Assembly (NCBI GenBank): GCA_043744275.1 | Contig: JAYTUY010000109.1 | Coordinates: forward strand, 17,956-81,955 | Direction: 5' to 3' | From: JAAFJT01 sp043744275 | GTDB taxonomy: Bacteria; Bacteroidota; Bacteroidia; Chitinophagales; Saprospiraceae | DNA length: 64,000 nt | Shown: piece after piece, positions 43,792 to 53,612 of the stretch | Layout of the letters: the number at the start of each line of letters is the position of its first letter | How positions within the stretch are numbered: the first letter of the stretch is position 1 | Program-made: the position numbers and the translations under genes | The notes under the pieces: model-generated | Told to the model about the DNA's origin: nothing | What the model saw: the letters and a program-made list of their open reading frames with translations, nothing else | The model's database searches: none

Positions 43792-46495
43792 AAGATACTG
43801 AGGGGGTCGTCACGACCACATCATTGAATATCTCGACAGGAGAACCCGCTAAAAAGTTGGATGTTGCACCTTTTTTAGCAAAAGGAGTCAATTGGGTATT
43901 TGCAAAACTAACGTTAGGAATTGTTGTCTTAATGCCAAGGTTAGCGAGTGCTGTATTATCAGCTCCACCATAACCTACATTAAACTTATGGTATAAAACA
44001 AGTTCCGTTGGATAGGGGCTTAAATACTCACACGTTCTATGAGCATTGATTTCAGCTGCCGTAAGTGCCTTATTCCAAACGCGGAGTTCATCCATATCCC
44101 CTTTATAGAATCTATCATAAATCTCGCTAACAGTATTATTGGCTGCTCCAATAACAAATCTTAAATTAAAAGGAGCATAAGTATTTAATGTGCGAGGAAC
44201 TGAACCATGTAAAACACCATCAATATATATTTTGAGGGTTGTTCCATCAAAAGTAGTAGCGAGATGATGCCAAACATTGTCATTTATATTAATGTCTGAA
44301 TTCATAAATAAAGTACCTTGACCTACTTGTATTGTGCCGCCACTTATTCTAATTTTGAAATCAGTGGTGGGATCTAAACCGTATTCTATCAATGAACCGA
44401 CACTCGTTTGGTCTGTTTTTATCATCATTTCAATTGTGCGAGAGGTATTCACGCCCGGCAAATCAGGATAGACGCCTTGAGCTAAAATATAATCATCAAC
44501 GCCATCAAAATTCAAGTGGGTCGCTTTACCTAATATAGAGGCATCAACTTTAGTGCGGGGGCTTTCACACGTATTAGCACCCGTTTGAGTGACATAATAC
44601 GATACAATACCTGCATTGTCTGTACTCGGTGTGATGGCAGCCGTGCTGCCCGTTCCGCCTGTGGCTGCAGCGTACCATTTCAAATTAGTACCTGTTGCAG
44701 TAAGGGGTGCTGCAATATCGCCTTGGAAATATTGCGGCGTTGGTGCAGTTGGTGCGGGTGTGCTATTTACAGTCACATCAATTTTCGTTCTGTCACTTTC
44801 ACAAAGTCCAGTAACAGCATTTATAGTTTGTTGAGTGAGATAATAGGATTTAGTACCGACAATATCTGTAGATGGTATTGGACCACCTGTTACATCGCCT
44901 ATGCCGCCCGTTGCGGTTGTGTACCATCGAATAAGAGTACCCGTACTCGTAGTCGCTAATTGTGTCGCTGTTGCGAATTGGCAATATGCAACAGAACTTG
45001 AAACAACAGTGGGTGGTGTATTAGCGACAGTTGTAATAGTCACATCCAATTTTGTCCGTGCGCTTTCACATTTACCGGGTTCTGTTTGAGTTACCCAGTA
45101 AGATGAAGCACCTACTGTGCCTGTCGGTATGACATCGGAAGTCGAACCAGTACCTCCTATTGCTGTGGTATAATATTTTAAGACACCATTAGAGCCAAAA
45201 GAAGGTGTAACAAGAAAGTTTGCAATGGCATTTTCGCAATACTGATACGTTTTTGTTGCAAAATTAGGGAGGCCTGACGCATTATTAATAACCGTCACAT
45301 CCAATTTTGCCCTTGGACTTTCACATCCGTTTGCATTGGTCTGTGTCACCCAATAAGAAGAAGTACCTGTTGTAGCCGTGTTGGGCGTTGGTGCGGTTGT
45401 AGAACCTATACCACCTGTGGCTGCCGTGTACCATTTCAAATTAGTACCTGTTGCTGTTAGTGTTACAGTCTCATTAAGGCATACATTTACTGCTGATACT
45501 GAGGGGGCAGTTGGTAAATCGTTTACAGTGACATCAATTATTGTATAATCACTGTTACAACCGTTTACTTGTTGATTTACATAAATATTTTGTACGCCTG
45601 CTGAGGCGGTTGATGGCGTATAAGTTGCACCAGCCGTAAGAACAGTATTAAGATTCCATACTAAAGCAGTACCCGTAGCCGTAATAGCACTTGCCATTGC
45701 ACCTTTACAATACGTCAATACGTTAGTGGGTGATGCCGTTGGCTTATCAGGTTTAGCTTTAACTGTCGCTTTTATATTAGTCCGTTGGCTTTCGCCCAAA
45801 CAGGTTGTTTGAGAAACCCAATAATTAAGAACCTGTACGACATCGGTAGGTGGAACGGGTGTAGTGGTAACGCCTGTACCCCCTGTTTCGGTTGTGTACC
45901 ATTTTAAATTTTCGCCCGTTGCTTCTAAAGCAAGGAAAGGAAAATCTTGGCACGTTGTAAGGTCGCTATAAGTAACAGTCGGTTTTGGAACAGATAAATA
46001 AGGTGAAGCCGAAGTGAAATTCGATGTAGCATTAGTTAAACCAAAATTATTCAAAGTGCCTTCAACACCTGAAGGACTGTCATCAATTAAATAATTCATG
46101 GCTGTATTATTGCCGCCATCACTGCCTTGATTGATTCTGTAATAAGCAACTAAGCCCGTTACAGAACCACCACAAACCTCCTTAGTGGATAGGTTGCTGA
46201 CTTCAGTAGCACCTAAAGCGCGATTCCAAACACGGAATTCATCCAATTGTCCTTCATAAAAATTAGTCGTACCATCTGCTGTACCTATTTTAAAATTGCG
46301 GGGATCTGGCCCAAAGCCAAAATATGCCACAGAGACACTAACTGGTATGGTTTTATCCAAAACACCATCAATATAAAATGTTACCGAGTTATTTGCTGAA
46401 ACTACTGTAACATGATGCCATTTATTATCCGCCAACATGCCGCCAATATTGTTATTATTAGTGGTCATTCCGCCGTCAAGCATATACAAAACCAT
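43607..46495 (-). pseudogene. Giant LamG/Ig-like T9SS surface protein, central piece (2 of 3)
   Basis: The frame begins in the middle of the second LamG domain (GGMTTNNNNIGG, KWHHVTVV) and runs through about six Ig-like repeats, each with LKWYT-x-ATGGTGS and SYWVTQT-x-CES-RTKLDVTV. A third LamG follows (LNFDGVDDYIL, DELRVWNKALTAAE), then one more repeat. The frame is lost at about 43670, exactly inside a damaged copy of the dispersed word. Copies at 43797 (TTPSV) and 45498 (degenerate, APSV) are in frame. The protein is predicted to be a long adhesin-like fibre. Confidence 0.8.
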
Positions 46496-47708
46496 TTCTG
46501 ATGCCTATGCCAAACACGGCATTTGGTGTTCCAATATTACCATAAGCAAAAATATCACAGTCCGTTTTCATCGTTTTTAATCTAAACTCAAATGTACCAG
46601 TGAATGTAGTTGTGGTCAATGGTAATGCACTATTATAGCCTGATACATAATCATTCACACCATCAAAATGGAGAGAATTAGCCGTAGCAGCTGCAATCGT
46701 ATAAACGGTTATTTTAGTTCTACCCGATTCTGTACCACACAATGTTTGAGAAACCCAATAAGCGGTTTTGCCCACCGTTGCTGTAGAGGGCGTGGGGGCA
46801 GTTGTACTACCCGTACCGCCCGTAGCAGTCGTGTACCATTTCAAACCTTGACCTTGTGCCGTTAGTGCCGAAGCCGTAGCATCTTTTGCATACACAATAG
46901 AAGGCGCACTTACTTTAGGAGGGTTGGCAGAAGGTGTTATAGGCGAGCCATCTAAAAAGTTAGAGCTGCTGCCATTTAGAGCAAAAGTATTATTGAACAT
47001 ACCGTCACTTTTATTACTACCCTTATCGGTTACAAAAAAAAGAGAAGTATTGCTACCACTCGGCGTACCATCGTTGAGGTCATAATACGATACCAAGCCC
47101 GATTCGGAGCCACAGAGTTGTCTGCCTTTGTCTGCATCAATTTCGGATTCAGTGCGGGCGACATTCCAAATACGAAACTCATCTAATCCGCCTTTTAAAA
47201 AACTCTGGCTATTAGCGTTTGCGCCTATTATCCACTGAAAACCCGTTCCCGATGTATTTAAAGTGGGTGTGGCTGAATCTTTTAATACACCATTGATGTA
47301 AATTTTTACCGTTGTGCCGTCATAACTAATAGCGACATGACTCCAGCTTCCAACAGGAATGGATGAATTCATTGCCATGAACATATTCTCGGGAGGTCCC
47401 ATTGGTCCGAAATTTAAACCAATATTTACCGAAGTGGGTGGTCCTGCTGACATTAATACCACTTCAAACAATTCCCCATTGGACATAGCCGATCCCCAGC
47501 TAACAATTGTTTGATTTCCAAAAGCACCCGCATCTGGTTTAACCATAAACTCAACTGTGCGTGCGTCGCTGCCAGTTGGAGGCAGAGGACTACTCAAACT
47601 GAGTTTGTCGTCCTGTCCATCGAAGTGGAGGTACGTTTCAGTAGTTTGGGCAGTTAGCCAACTACTAATTGATAAAAGTACCGTTAGGATAAAATAAAAT
47701 TTTCTCAT
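46476..47708 (-). pseudogene. Giant LamG/Ig-like T9SS surface protein, N-terminal piece (1 of 3)
   Basis: 410 residues: a signal peptide (1-20), the first LamG domain (about 25-210, YLHFDGQDDKLSL to DEFRIWNVARTESEID), one Ig-like repeat (about 270-345) and the start of the second LamG (LHFDGVNDYVSGYN). The frame ends within that domain after FVYA. The next frame begins 20 bases before that stop, so one extra base (or two missing) lies near 46480. Either the gene is decayed or the sequence has an error here; the rest of the coding sequence shows no other damage. Confidence 0.8.
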
Positions 47709-48258
47709 TCTCGAAATAGATTAATTGATTTAAAATAATAAAAATTGATTTGTAACATTTGCATGTAGGCAATAAAAGGTTATGGCTCTAAATGGTGACA
47801 TTTAGCCTTAATATGTTTAATATTTAAGTTTTTCATAAAATAAATTTTAGTTGATAATATAATGGCTGAATTAAAACTTGGACAAATATCTATGGGGAGT
47901 TTTTTGATTTCGAGGGTATAAAATTTATAACCTTAAAAAGGTATTTTTTAAATATTAATTTACTTAATTTTAATAAGTGCAAAATTCACTCATAATAAAA
48001 AACAGCGCAATAGTTATTTATAACCATATAATTTCATAAAAATAACTAGCGAGATGGATATCAAGATTGGTTTATTCAACAAGTATAAAAAAAGCCCAAT
48101 GGTCAAAAACCATTGGGCTGTATAGTTTAATGTTCACTTATTCATAGTAGTTTTTGTAGAAAATCTGGAGATTCTAACATGTTATCAGTAAATGTCAGCA
48201 TATTAATTCATTTGCCAAATATTTATTTTACATTTTAAGCAAAACACACTTTTCAACT
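47709..48258. other. Intergenic space with one terminator
   Basis: 550 bases between the giant surface gene (leftward start) and the end of the DUF2461 gene. Apart from the hairpin at 48093-48119 I see no gene, no canonical -7 box and no dispersed word. The sequence is AT-rich. Confidence 0.6.
48093..48119 (-). terminator. Terminator of the DUF2461 gene
   Basis: Perfect 11-bp stem AGCCCAATGGT/ACCATTGGGCT with loop CAAAA, followed on the minus strand by TTTTTTT. It lies 140 bases after the stop codon, and its AGCCCAAT stem resembles the hairpin at 41470. Confidence 0.75.
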
Positions 48259-48927
48259 TCATCCATAAATCGCCTCTTTCAAAAATTCATTCAGTGGTTG
48301 TGCCGCTTCAAAATGACTCCTCAGTATTTCTACAAAATCGGGCTTCAATGCCTCTTTAGCGGCTATATCTTTACTCCAATAAAATTGCGTATTCGCTATA
48401 AGTGGTTGATATTCAAGGGCTTCTGTAAATTCCGCAGCCATGCGTTTGTTCTTTTCGCCTTTGATTTCACCCCAATGATTTTTAAAATTTTCATCATTAA
48501 TGAGTTCTGAAAAACGCTCGGAATTGTCCATAATAAATCGCCGAACACGCAGCAAAGTTTCCTTTTCTTCAAAAAAATATGCCCCGCCAGCTATGAAGGA
48601 TTCATGAGCACCCAATTGAAAATAATGCCCAGGATAGAGTTTATCCTTAGTGCCATACCGCCCGATTGATGCTGATAAATGCTCTTTGTAAGGACGTTTA
48701 TCTTTAGAAAAACGGATGTCTCGATTGATTCTGAACAACATTTGCTTAGCAGGAATGAGCGACAACTCAGGCTCAGAATCCGCTAATGACACCACTATTT
48801 TCTCTACCAATTCAATAAATGGTTCTTTGGCAGATTTTTCATATTGTTTTTTATGAGCGTTGAACCAATCACGGTCATTATTTTTAGAGAGGTTGTGAAA
48901 AAAATCAAAATAATCTTGAGTGAGCAT
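48259..48927 (-). CDS. DUF2461 (TIGR02453) family protein
   Basis: 222 residues. The N-terminal DYFDFFHNLSKNNDRDWFNAHK, the central RINRDIRFSKDKRPYKEH and GHYFQL are diagnostic for the family. It is widespread, cytoplasmic and without known function. A degenerate word at 48316 is translated ILRSH. It is divergently transcribed from the nuclease/phosphatase gene. Confidence 0.9.
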   Translation of the reverse strand: MLTQDYFDFFHNLSKNNDRDWFNAHKKQYEKSAKEPFIELVEKIVVSLADSEPELSLIPAKQMLFRINRDIRFSKDKRPYKEHLSASIGRYGTKDKLYPGHYFQLGAHESFIAGGAYFFEEKETLLRVRRFIMDNSERFSELINDENFKNHWGEIKGEKNKRMAAEFTEALEYQPLIANTQFYWSKDIAAKEALKPDFVEILRSHFEAAQPLNEFLKEAIYG

Positions 48928-48961
48928 GGCATTTTTTATTGAGTGAAATAAATTTTAAAAC

Positions 48962-48969
48962 TAATTTTG
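48962..48969 (+). promoter_or_regulatory. -7 box of the nuclease/phosphatase gene
   Basis: TAATTTTG, 37 bases before ATG 49006. Confidence 0.5.
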
Positions 48970-49005
48970 CTCAAATTTAGATTTAAATTGTAAAATTTTA
49001 TAAAA

Positions 49006-50085
49006 ATGAAAAAATACATCTGGCTACGCTTTTTAATCGTCCTTTCGATACCCCTCAGTATTTTGATGTTTACATGCTGCACAGCGAGTAAAAAAGTAAC
49101 CATCGAAACTAAGCCACCGACGCCCTTACCTGAAAAAGGCATCGACATCAGCAACAAAGGGCAAGCCTTCCGCGTCGGTTTTTACAACGTCGAAAATCTG
49201 TTTGATACGGAAGATGATGCCGTCAAAATTGACTCTGAATATCTGCCCACTTCTCGCCTTAAATGGACGCTCGAACGCTATGAAAAAAAGCAACAAAATA
49301 TTGCTCAAGTCATAACTGCCATGCAATACCCCTCAGTACTCGGCATGACAGAGGTGGAAAACGATAAAGTGTTGCAAGACCTTGTCAATCAATCAGTTAT
49401 GAAAGAAAATAATTATCAATTCATCCATTTTGAATCACCTGATGAGCGAGGAATTGATGTCGCCATGATATATAAAACAACTGATTTTGTAGTGAAAAGC
49501 AAGCGAGCCATCACTATAAAATTCCCGAAAGACAATGATAAAACCCGCGATATTTTAGAAGTAAAAGGCACGCTCAAAGGTCAACCTCTGACCATATTTA
49601 TCAATCATTGGCCCTCACGCAGGGGCGACACAGGCGAGAGCGAGGGCAAGCGCATGTACGTAGCCGAGCAACTGCGCAAAGCAGTTGACGAGGCAATGAG
49701 TAAGGATAAAAAAACAGGCATTGTCATCATGGGTGACCTCAATGATGCCCCAACGGATAAGAGTCTCACGCAATCTTTGAATGCTCAAGAGTGGATTCAA
49801 AGCGCGACGATTGATGCCAAAATGCTCTACAATTTAGCTGCACCCGTAGCCAAGCGCGACGAAGGCACTATTTATTACAAGGGCTGGTCGGTGTTTGATC
49901 AAATCATTGTGTCGGGAAATTTGTTGAATAAAACGGATAAAGAGGAGACGATTTTTAAAGCCGATTTTATGACTTTTACTGATAAAGCAGGTAATAAATT
50001 GCCCAATCGAACATATACAGGACCCATTTATCGGGGCGGCTACAGCGATCATTTTCCAGTTTATGTGAATATTTACTTGAAATAA
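49006..50085 (+). CDS. Exported endonuclease/exonuclease/phosphatase family protein
   Basis: 359 residues. A lipoprotein-like signal (hydrophobic 6-23, FTCC with Cys24/25) is followed by an EEP fold: FYNVENLFD (Asn, metal side), GMTEVEND (catalytic Glu), MGDLNDAP (Asp-Asn pair) and YSDHFPVY (Asp-His). It should cut phosphodiester or phosphomonoester bonds outside the inner membrane, using nucleic acid or a phospholipid headgroup. Two word copies lie inside: 49050 (IPLSI, in the signal peptide itself) and 49328 (YPSV). Confidence 0.85.
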   Translation: MKKYIWLRFLIVLSIPLSILMFTCCTASKKVTIETKPPTPLPEKGIDISNKGQAFRVGFYNVENLFDTEDDAVKIDSEYLPTSRLKWTLERYEKKQQNIAQVITAMQYPSVLGMTEVENDKVLQDLVNQSVMKENNYQFIHFESPDERGIDVAMIYKTTDFVVKSKRAITIKFPKDNDKTRDILEVKGTLKGQPLTIFINHWPSRRGDTGESEGKRMYVAEQLRKAVDEAMSKDKKTGIVIMGDLNDAPTDKSLTQSLNAQEWIQSATIDAKMLYNLAAPVAKRDEGTIYYKGWSVFDQIIVSGNLLNKTDKEETIFKADFMTFTDKAGNKLPNRTYTGPIYRGGYSDHFPVYVNIYLK

Positions 50086-50101
50086 TGCTTATTGTATCAT
50101 C

Positions 50102-50332
50102 ATGAATTTGAAAAGAATATTGGGTTGGATAGTCTTCGTTATTTGGTGTTGCATTGGTTTGACAATCATGTACTTGCCCTTTTCAGGTTTCAAACCGGCA
50201 GAGATTGCCGTCGCCATGACCGTTTTGTTTGGGGTCAATAAAATATTCCTCGTGCTGATTATTTTTCTGTTGGGGGAGAAATATGTACAGCGGATTAAGG
50301 CTTGGGTTTTGGAAAAATGGCGGGAGAGGTAG
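50102..50332 (+). CDS. Small membrane protein
   Basis: 76 residues with two hydrophobic helices (about 7-26 and 36-58) and a basic tail. No family is recognised. It starts 16 bases after the preceding stop, so it is probably cotranscribed with the nuclease/phosphatase gene. Confidence 0.65.
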   Translation: MNLKRILGWIVFVIWCCIGLTIMYLPFSGFKPAEIAVAMTVLFGVNKIFLVLIIFLLGEKYVQRIKAWVLEKWRER

Positions 50333-50383
50333 GTGACTACATTCAAAACCATACAAAAACATCATTATTTAACCCTTTTTTCT

Positions 50384-50391
50384 TAACTTTG
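50384..50391 (+). promoter_or_regulatory. -7 box of the PD-(D/E)XK-like gene
   Basis: TAACTTTG, 40 bases before ATG 50432. Confidence 0.5.
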
Positions 50392-50431
50392 AGAATCAAT
50401 TTTTAACAGTTAAAATAAATTTTCTTTAATT

Positions 50432-51049
50432 ATGGCAGCATTTAGCGATTATAAAACATTGGGTAGTGTGCTTAAAACTTTTTCATTGCATTATGAAGAA
50501 CAGCCTTTTATTTTTAATCAAAATTATGATTTGCCTGAAGGTTTGAAAACAGAAATTACTTTTAATTTGAATGAAATGCCTTATGATAGCTCGGAGGCTT
50601 CTATTTGTGAAAGTATTTTATTTCCAATATTAAGAGCTGCTTGGATTCCTTTTAAAGATGACTTTATTCTATGGTCGCATCAAGCCATTTCTTATAGTGA
50701 TTTAATTAATGGTGCGCCTGATTATATATTTGCCAAACGGTCTAATTTGGGAAAAATAGTCATGGATGCGCCGTATGTGGCTGTAGTTGAAGCGAAAAAA
50801 GATGATTTTACAAGTGGTTGGTGGCAATGTGCTGCTGAAATGTACGCCATTCAACAATTGAATAAAACGCCACAAGACAAACTATTCGGTATTGTTTCCA
50901 ACGGTGATTTTTGGGAATTTGCTTGTTTACAAAATAGTTTATTCATCAAATATAAACAGGTATATAAAATTGATGAATTAGAGCAAATATACTCAATGGT
51001 GTTGAACATGCTGGCTGTTGCCAAAGAGCAACTAAGTCATAGTCATTGA
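50432..51049 (+). CDS. PD-(D/E)XK nuclease-like protein
   Basis: 205 residues. A helix with Glu60 (ASICESILFPIL), then GAPDYIF with Asp97 and VAVVEAKK with Glu120-x-Lys122, form the PD-(D/E)XK core order. The WWQCAAEMYAIQQLN helix and GIVSNGDFWEF strand complete a pattern seen in uncharacterised cyanobacterial and Bacteroidota proteins of restriction-endonuclease fold. There is no partner methylase. It is a single gene with no dispersed word, possibly accessory or defence-related; the function is unproven. Confidence 0.6.
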   Translation: MAAFSDYKTLGSVLKTFSLHYEEQPFIFNQNYDLPEGLKTEITFNLNEMPYDSSEASICESILFPILRAAWIPFKDDFILWSHQAISYSDLINGAPDYIFAKRSNLGKIVMDAPYVAVVEAKKDDFTSGWWQCAAEMYAIQQLNKTPQDKLFGIVSNGDFWEFACLQNSLFIKYKQVYKIDELEQIYSMVLNMLAVAKEQLSHSH

Positions 51050-51059
51050 AAAAAAATGC

Positions 51060-52091
51060 CTATTTTTCCAAAATCCTTACTTCAACACGCCGATTAGCAG
51101 CCATTTGTTTCTCTGTTAATGCATTTGGAAACACCATTTCCCAGTTTGCATAGCCTTTATAAATAAGTCTTTTTTCATCTATTCCATTGTCAATTAAAAA
51201 TTGATAAACCGTTTTAGCCCTGTTTTCCGAAAGTTTAAAATCCTTAGAACCCATAGGTACGATTGCACCAACGCCATTTATATGCCCCGCTAATTCAATT
51301 TTATAGCTTGGATTAATTCTTAAAAAGTACAAGAGAATCTTTAATTCAGGCTTAGATTCAGGTAATAAAATAGCTTCACCACCATAAAAATGTAAGTCTT
51401 TCACACTCAATTTCTTACCAATTTCAGTTTTAGCAATAATAAAATCTTTAAGTTTTACTTTGAAAACCCCAATATTGAGCAGTTGTTTATCATAAAAATG
51501 GTCTTTAGCAGTCACTTCAATCACGGCAGGTTGCTTGAAAGGAACATCGATAGAAAATATGCCCACACTATCCGTATGAGTAGAATCTGATAAATACTTA
51601 CTCCGCATCATCACCAAAGCATTCGGTACGACCGTACCCAAATCATTTTTAACCACCGACGTTACTTTGGCTAAATAAATTCGGCGAAAAACCTCAATAG
51701 TCACTCGCCTATTTTGCTCTTTACCCCCCTCAGTATTATTGTCTGCAATGGGTTGTGAAGAGGCTTTCCAAAATGCAACCAAGCGTTTTTCATCAATACT
51801 TCGTTGAATTAAATAATTTTTTATAGTTTCGGCTCTCAATTTTGAAAGCTTCTCATTTTCATCAGGCGAGCCTGTAATATCAGTATGAGCTGTAATTTTT
51901 ACTTGAAAAGCCGAGTCCGCAACCATGCCGTTTGCCAATGAATCAAGTTTAGATTGATATTGAGTTTGAATATTGGCTTTATCTGTTTGAAATAAAATAG
52001 TGATTTGCCAAACAGGTAAATCTGTAAAATTTTGAGAATAAATAGAAGAAATTGAAAGAAAACTGAGGAGTGAAAACAGTAGATTTTTCAT
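51060..52091 (-). CDS. OmpA-family protein with two OmpA-like domains
   Basis: 343 residues from ATG 52091, which gives a clean signal peptide (MKNLLFSLLSFLSISS). An in-frame start 69 bases upstream would spoil it. The first OmpA/MotB domain covers about residues 25-135 (ITAHTDITGSPDENEKLSKLRAE region), followed by a carboxypeptidase-like regulatory beta domain (about 145-225). The second OmpA domain runs to the C terminus (ELAGHINGVG, LSENRAKTVYQFL, NRRVEVRIL). It should bind peptidoglycan and link it to the outer membrane. The six-G word at 51723 is translated NTEGG at the end of the first OmpA domain. Confidence 0.85.
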   Translation of the reverse strand: MKNLLFSLLSFLSISSIYSQNFTDLPVWQITILFQTDKANIQTQYQSKLDSLANGMVADSAFQVKITAHTDITGSPDENEKLSKLRAETIKNYLIQRSIDEKRLVAFWKASSQPIADNNTEGGKEQNRRVTIEVFRRIYLAKVTSVVKNDLGTVVPNALVMMRSKYLSDSTHTDSVGIFSIDVPFKQPAVIEVTAKDHFYDKQLLNIGVFKVKLKDFIIAKTEIGKKLSVKDLHFYGGEAILLPESKPELKILLYFLRINPSYKIELAGHINGVGAIVPMGSKDFKLSENRAKTVYQFLIDNGIDEKRLIYKGYANWEMVFPNALTEKQMAANRRVEVRILEK

Positions 52092-52220
52092 TGGAAAGTG
52101 GTTTGTTAGTTTTAATAAATATTCAAAGAAAACTATAATATTGCAAAATTGTTGTTTCAATATGATTTTAATTTTTAAAGATAAACCTTTGATTTTGAAT
52201 TAATTAAAAAATAAAAATTT

Positions 52221-53465
52221 ATGATATTTAAACATACTGTCGCAGAGCGTTTCCTACGCTACGTAAAGATTGACACTCAAGCCGACCCTAATTCTACAAC
52301 CACGCCATCGAGCGAAAAACAAAAAAATCTCTCTCGCTTGCTCGTTGAGGAATTGCTCGAAATGGGCATAAAAGATGCTGAAATGGATGAATTTGGCTAC
52401 GTTTATGCCACCATTCCTGCCAATACTGATAAGGCAAATGTACCCACGATTTGCTTTTGCAGCCATGTGGATACCGCCCCAGATGCCAGCGGAACGGATG
52501 TGAAACCCATCGTCCATAAAAATTATCAAGGTCAAGATATTGTCCTGCCCGACGACCCTACGCAAGTGATTCGCTTGGCAGATTATCCTTATTTGAAAAC
52601 ACAAATCGGCAACGATTTAATTACGGCAAGTGGCTTGACGCTCTTGGGTTCGGACGATAAATCGGGCGTGGCGGAAATTATGGATGCGGCTTTTCAATTG
52701 CTCAATACCCCCTCAGTAAAACACGGTAAAATTCGCATTCTTTTCACCCCCGACGAGGAAATCGGGCGTGGTGTGGACAAAGCTGATATGAAACGACTCG
52801 GTGCAGACTTCGGCTATACGCTCGATGGTGGACCTGTCGGCGATGTTGAAAACGAAACCTTTTCAGCAGATGGCGCGACGATTTCGATTCAAGGCGTGGC
52901 GGCACATCCAGGTTATGCAAAAAGTAAAATGGAAAACGCTATAAAAATTGCTTCCGACATCGTGGCAGCCCTTCCGAAAGACCATTTGACCCCCGAAACC
53001 ACCGAAGGCAAGCAGGGCTTTATTCATCCCGTCAAAATAGAAGGTGGCTTAGAAAATGCTAAAATTACCTTCATTTTAAGAGATTTTGATGATGATTTAT
53101 TGAAAGAAAAGGCAATTATACTGAGGGGGGTGATGGATAAAATCATGAAAAACTATCCACATTCAAAAGCAGATTTAAACGTTTTTCAGCAATATCGCAA
53201 CATGAAAAGTGTCTTAGATGCCCATCCTTTCGTGATGGATAATGCCATTGAAGCGGTGAAAAGAGCGGGTTTGAAACCGAATTTAGGCAGCATCAGAGGC
53301 GGTACAGATGGCTCGCGCCTATCCTTCATGGGCTTACCCTGCCCCAATCTTTTTGCTGGCGAACAAGCTATTCACTCTCGCCACGAGCATGTTTCAATTC
53401 AAGATATGGAAGCGGCAGTGCGTATGATCGTGCATTTATGCGCGGTGTGGGAGGAGAATAGTTGA
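52221..53465 (+). CDS. pepT: Peptidase T (tripeptidase)
   Basis: 414 residues, the normal length for this M20B zinc aminopeptidase, which removes the N-terminal residue of tripeptides in the cytoplasm. The metal-site motifs are CFCSHVDTAPD (His, Asp), LLGSDDKSG (bridging Asp), FTPDEEIGRG (Glu-Glu), LDGGPVGDVE and EQAIHSRHEHV (His). Word copies: 52707 (TPSV) and the six-G 53120 (ILRGV). No -7 box match was found close to the start. Confidence 0.93.
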   Translation: MIFKHTVAERFLRYVKIDTQADPNSTTTPSSEKQKNLSRLLVEELLEMGIKDAEMDEFGYVYATIPANTDKANVPTICFCSHVDTAPDASGTDVKPIVHKNYQGQDIVLPDDPTQVIRLADYPYLKTQIGNDLITASGLTLLGSDDKSGVAEIMDAAFQLLNTPSVKHGKIRILFTPDEEIGRGVDKADMKRLGADFGYTLDGGPVGDVENETFSADGATISIQGVAAHPGYAKSKMENAIKIASDIVAALPKDHLTPETTEGKQGFIHPVKIEGGLENAKITFILRDFDDDLLKEKAIILRGVMDKIMKNYPHSKADLNVFQQYRNMKSVLDAHPFVMDNAIEAVKRAGLKPNLGSIRGGTDGSRLSFMGLPCPNLFAGEQAIHSRHEHVSIQDMEAAVRMIVHLCAVWEENS

Positions 53466-53612
53466 AAGTTATGAGTTGAGAATTTTACATGATGAGTAGA
53501 TTGTTTTTGTAAAATATTTCTCCCTTGTAATCGTCTTTTGTTGAACAAACATAAATCATTGTGCCAGAGGCATCCCTTTGGGAATATTCATGCAGTTATA
53601 AAATATTTCACT

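Noticed and set aside
43607..46495. Three separate LamG proteins in a row
   Set aside because: Only the first has a signal peptide and only the last a sorting tail, and domains are cut at the frame joins, so one broken gene fits better.
48093..48119. AGCCCAAT hairpins at 41.5 and 48.1 kb as a regulatory RNA family
   Set aside because: Both have the T tract on the minus strand right after minus-strand genes, so ordinary terminators explain them.
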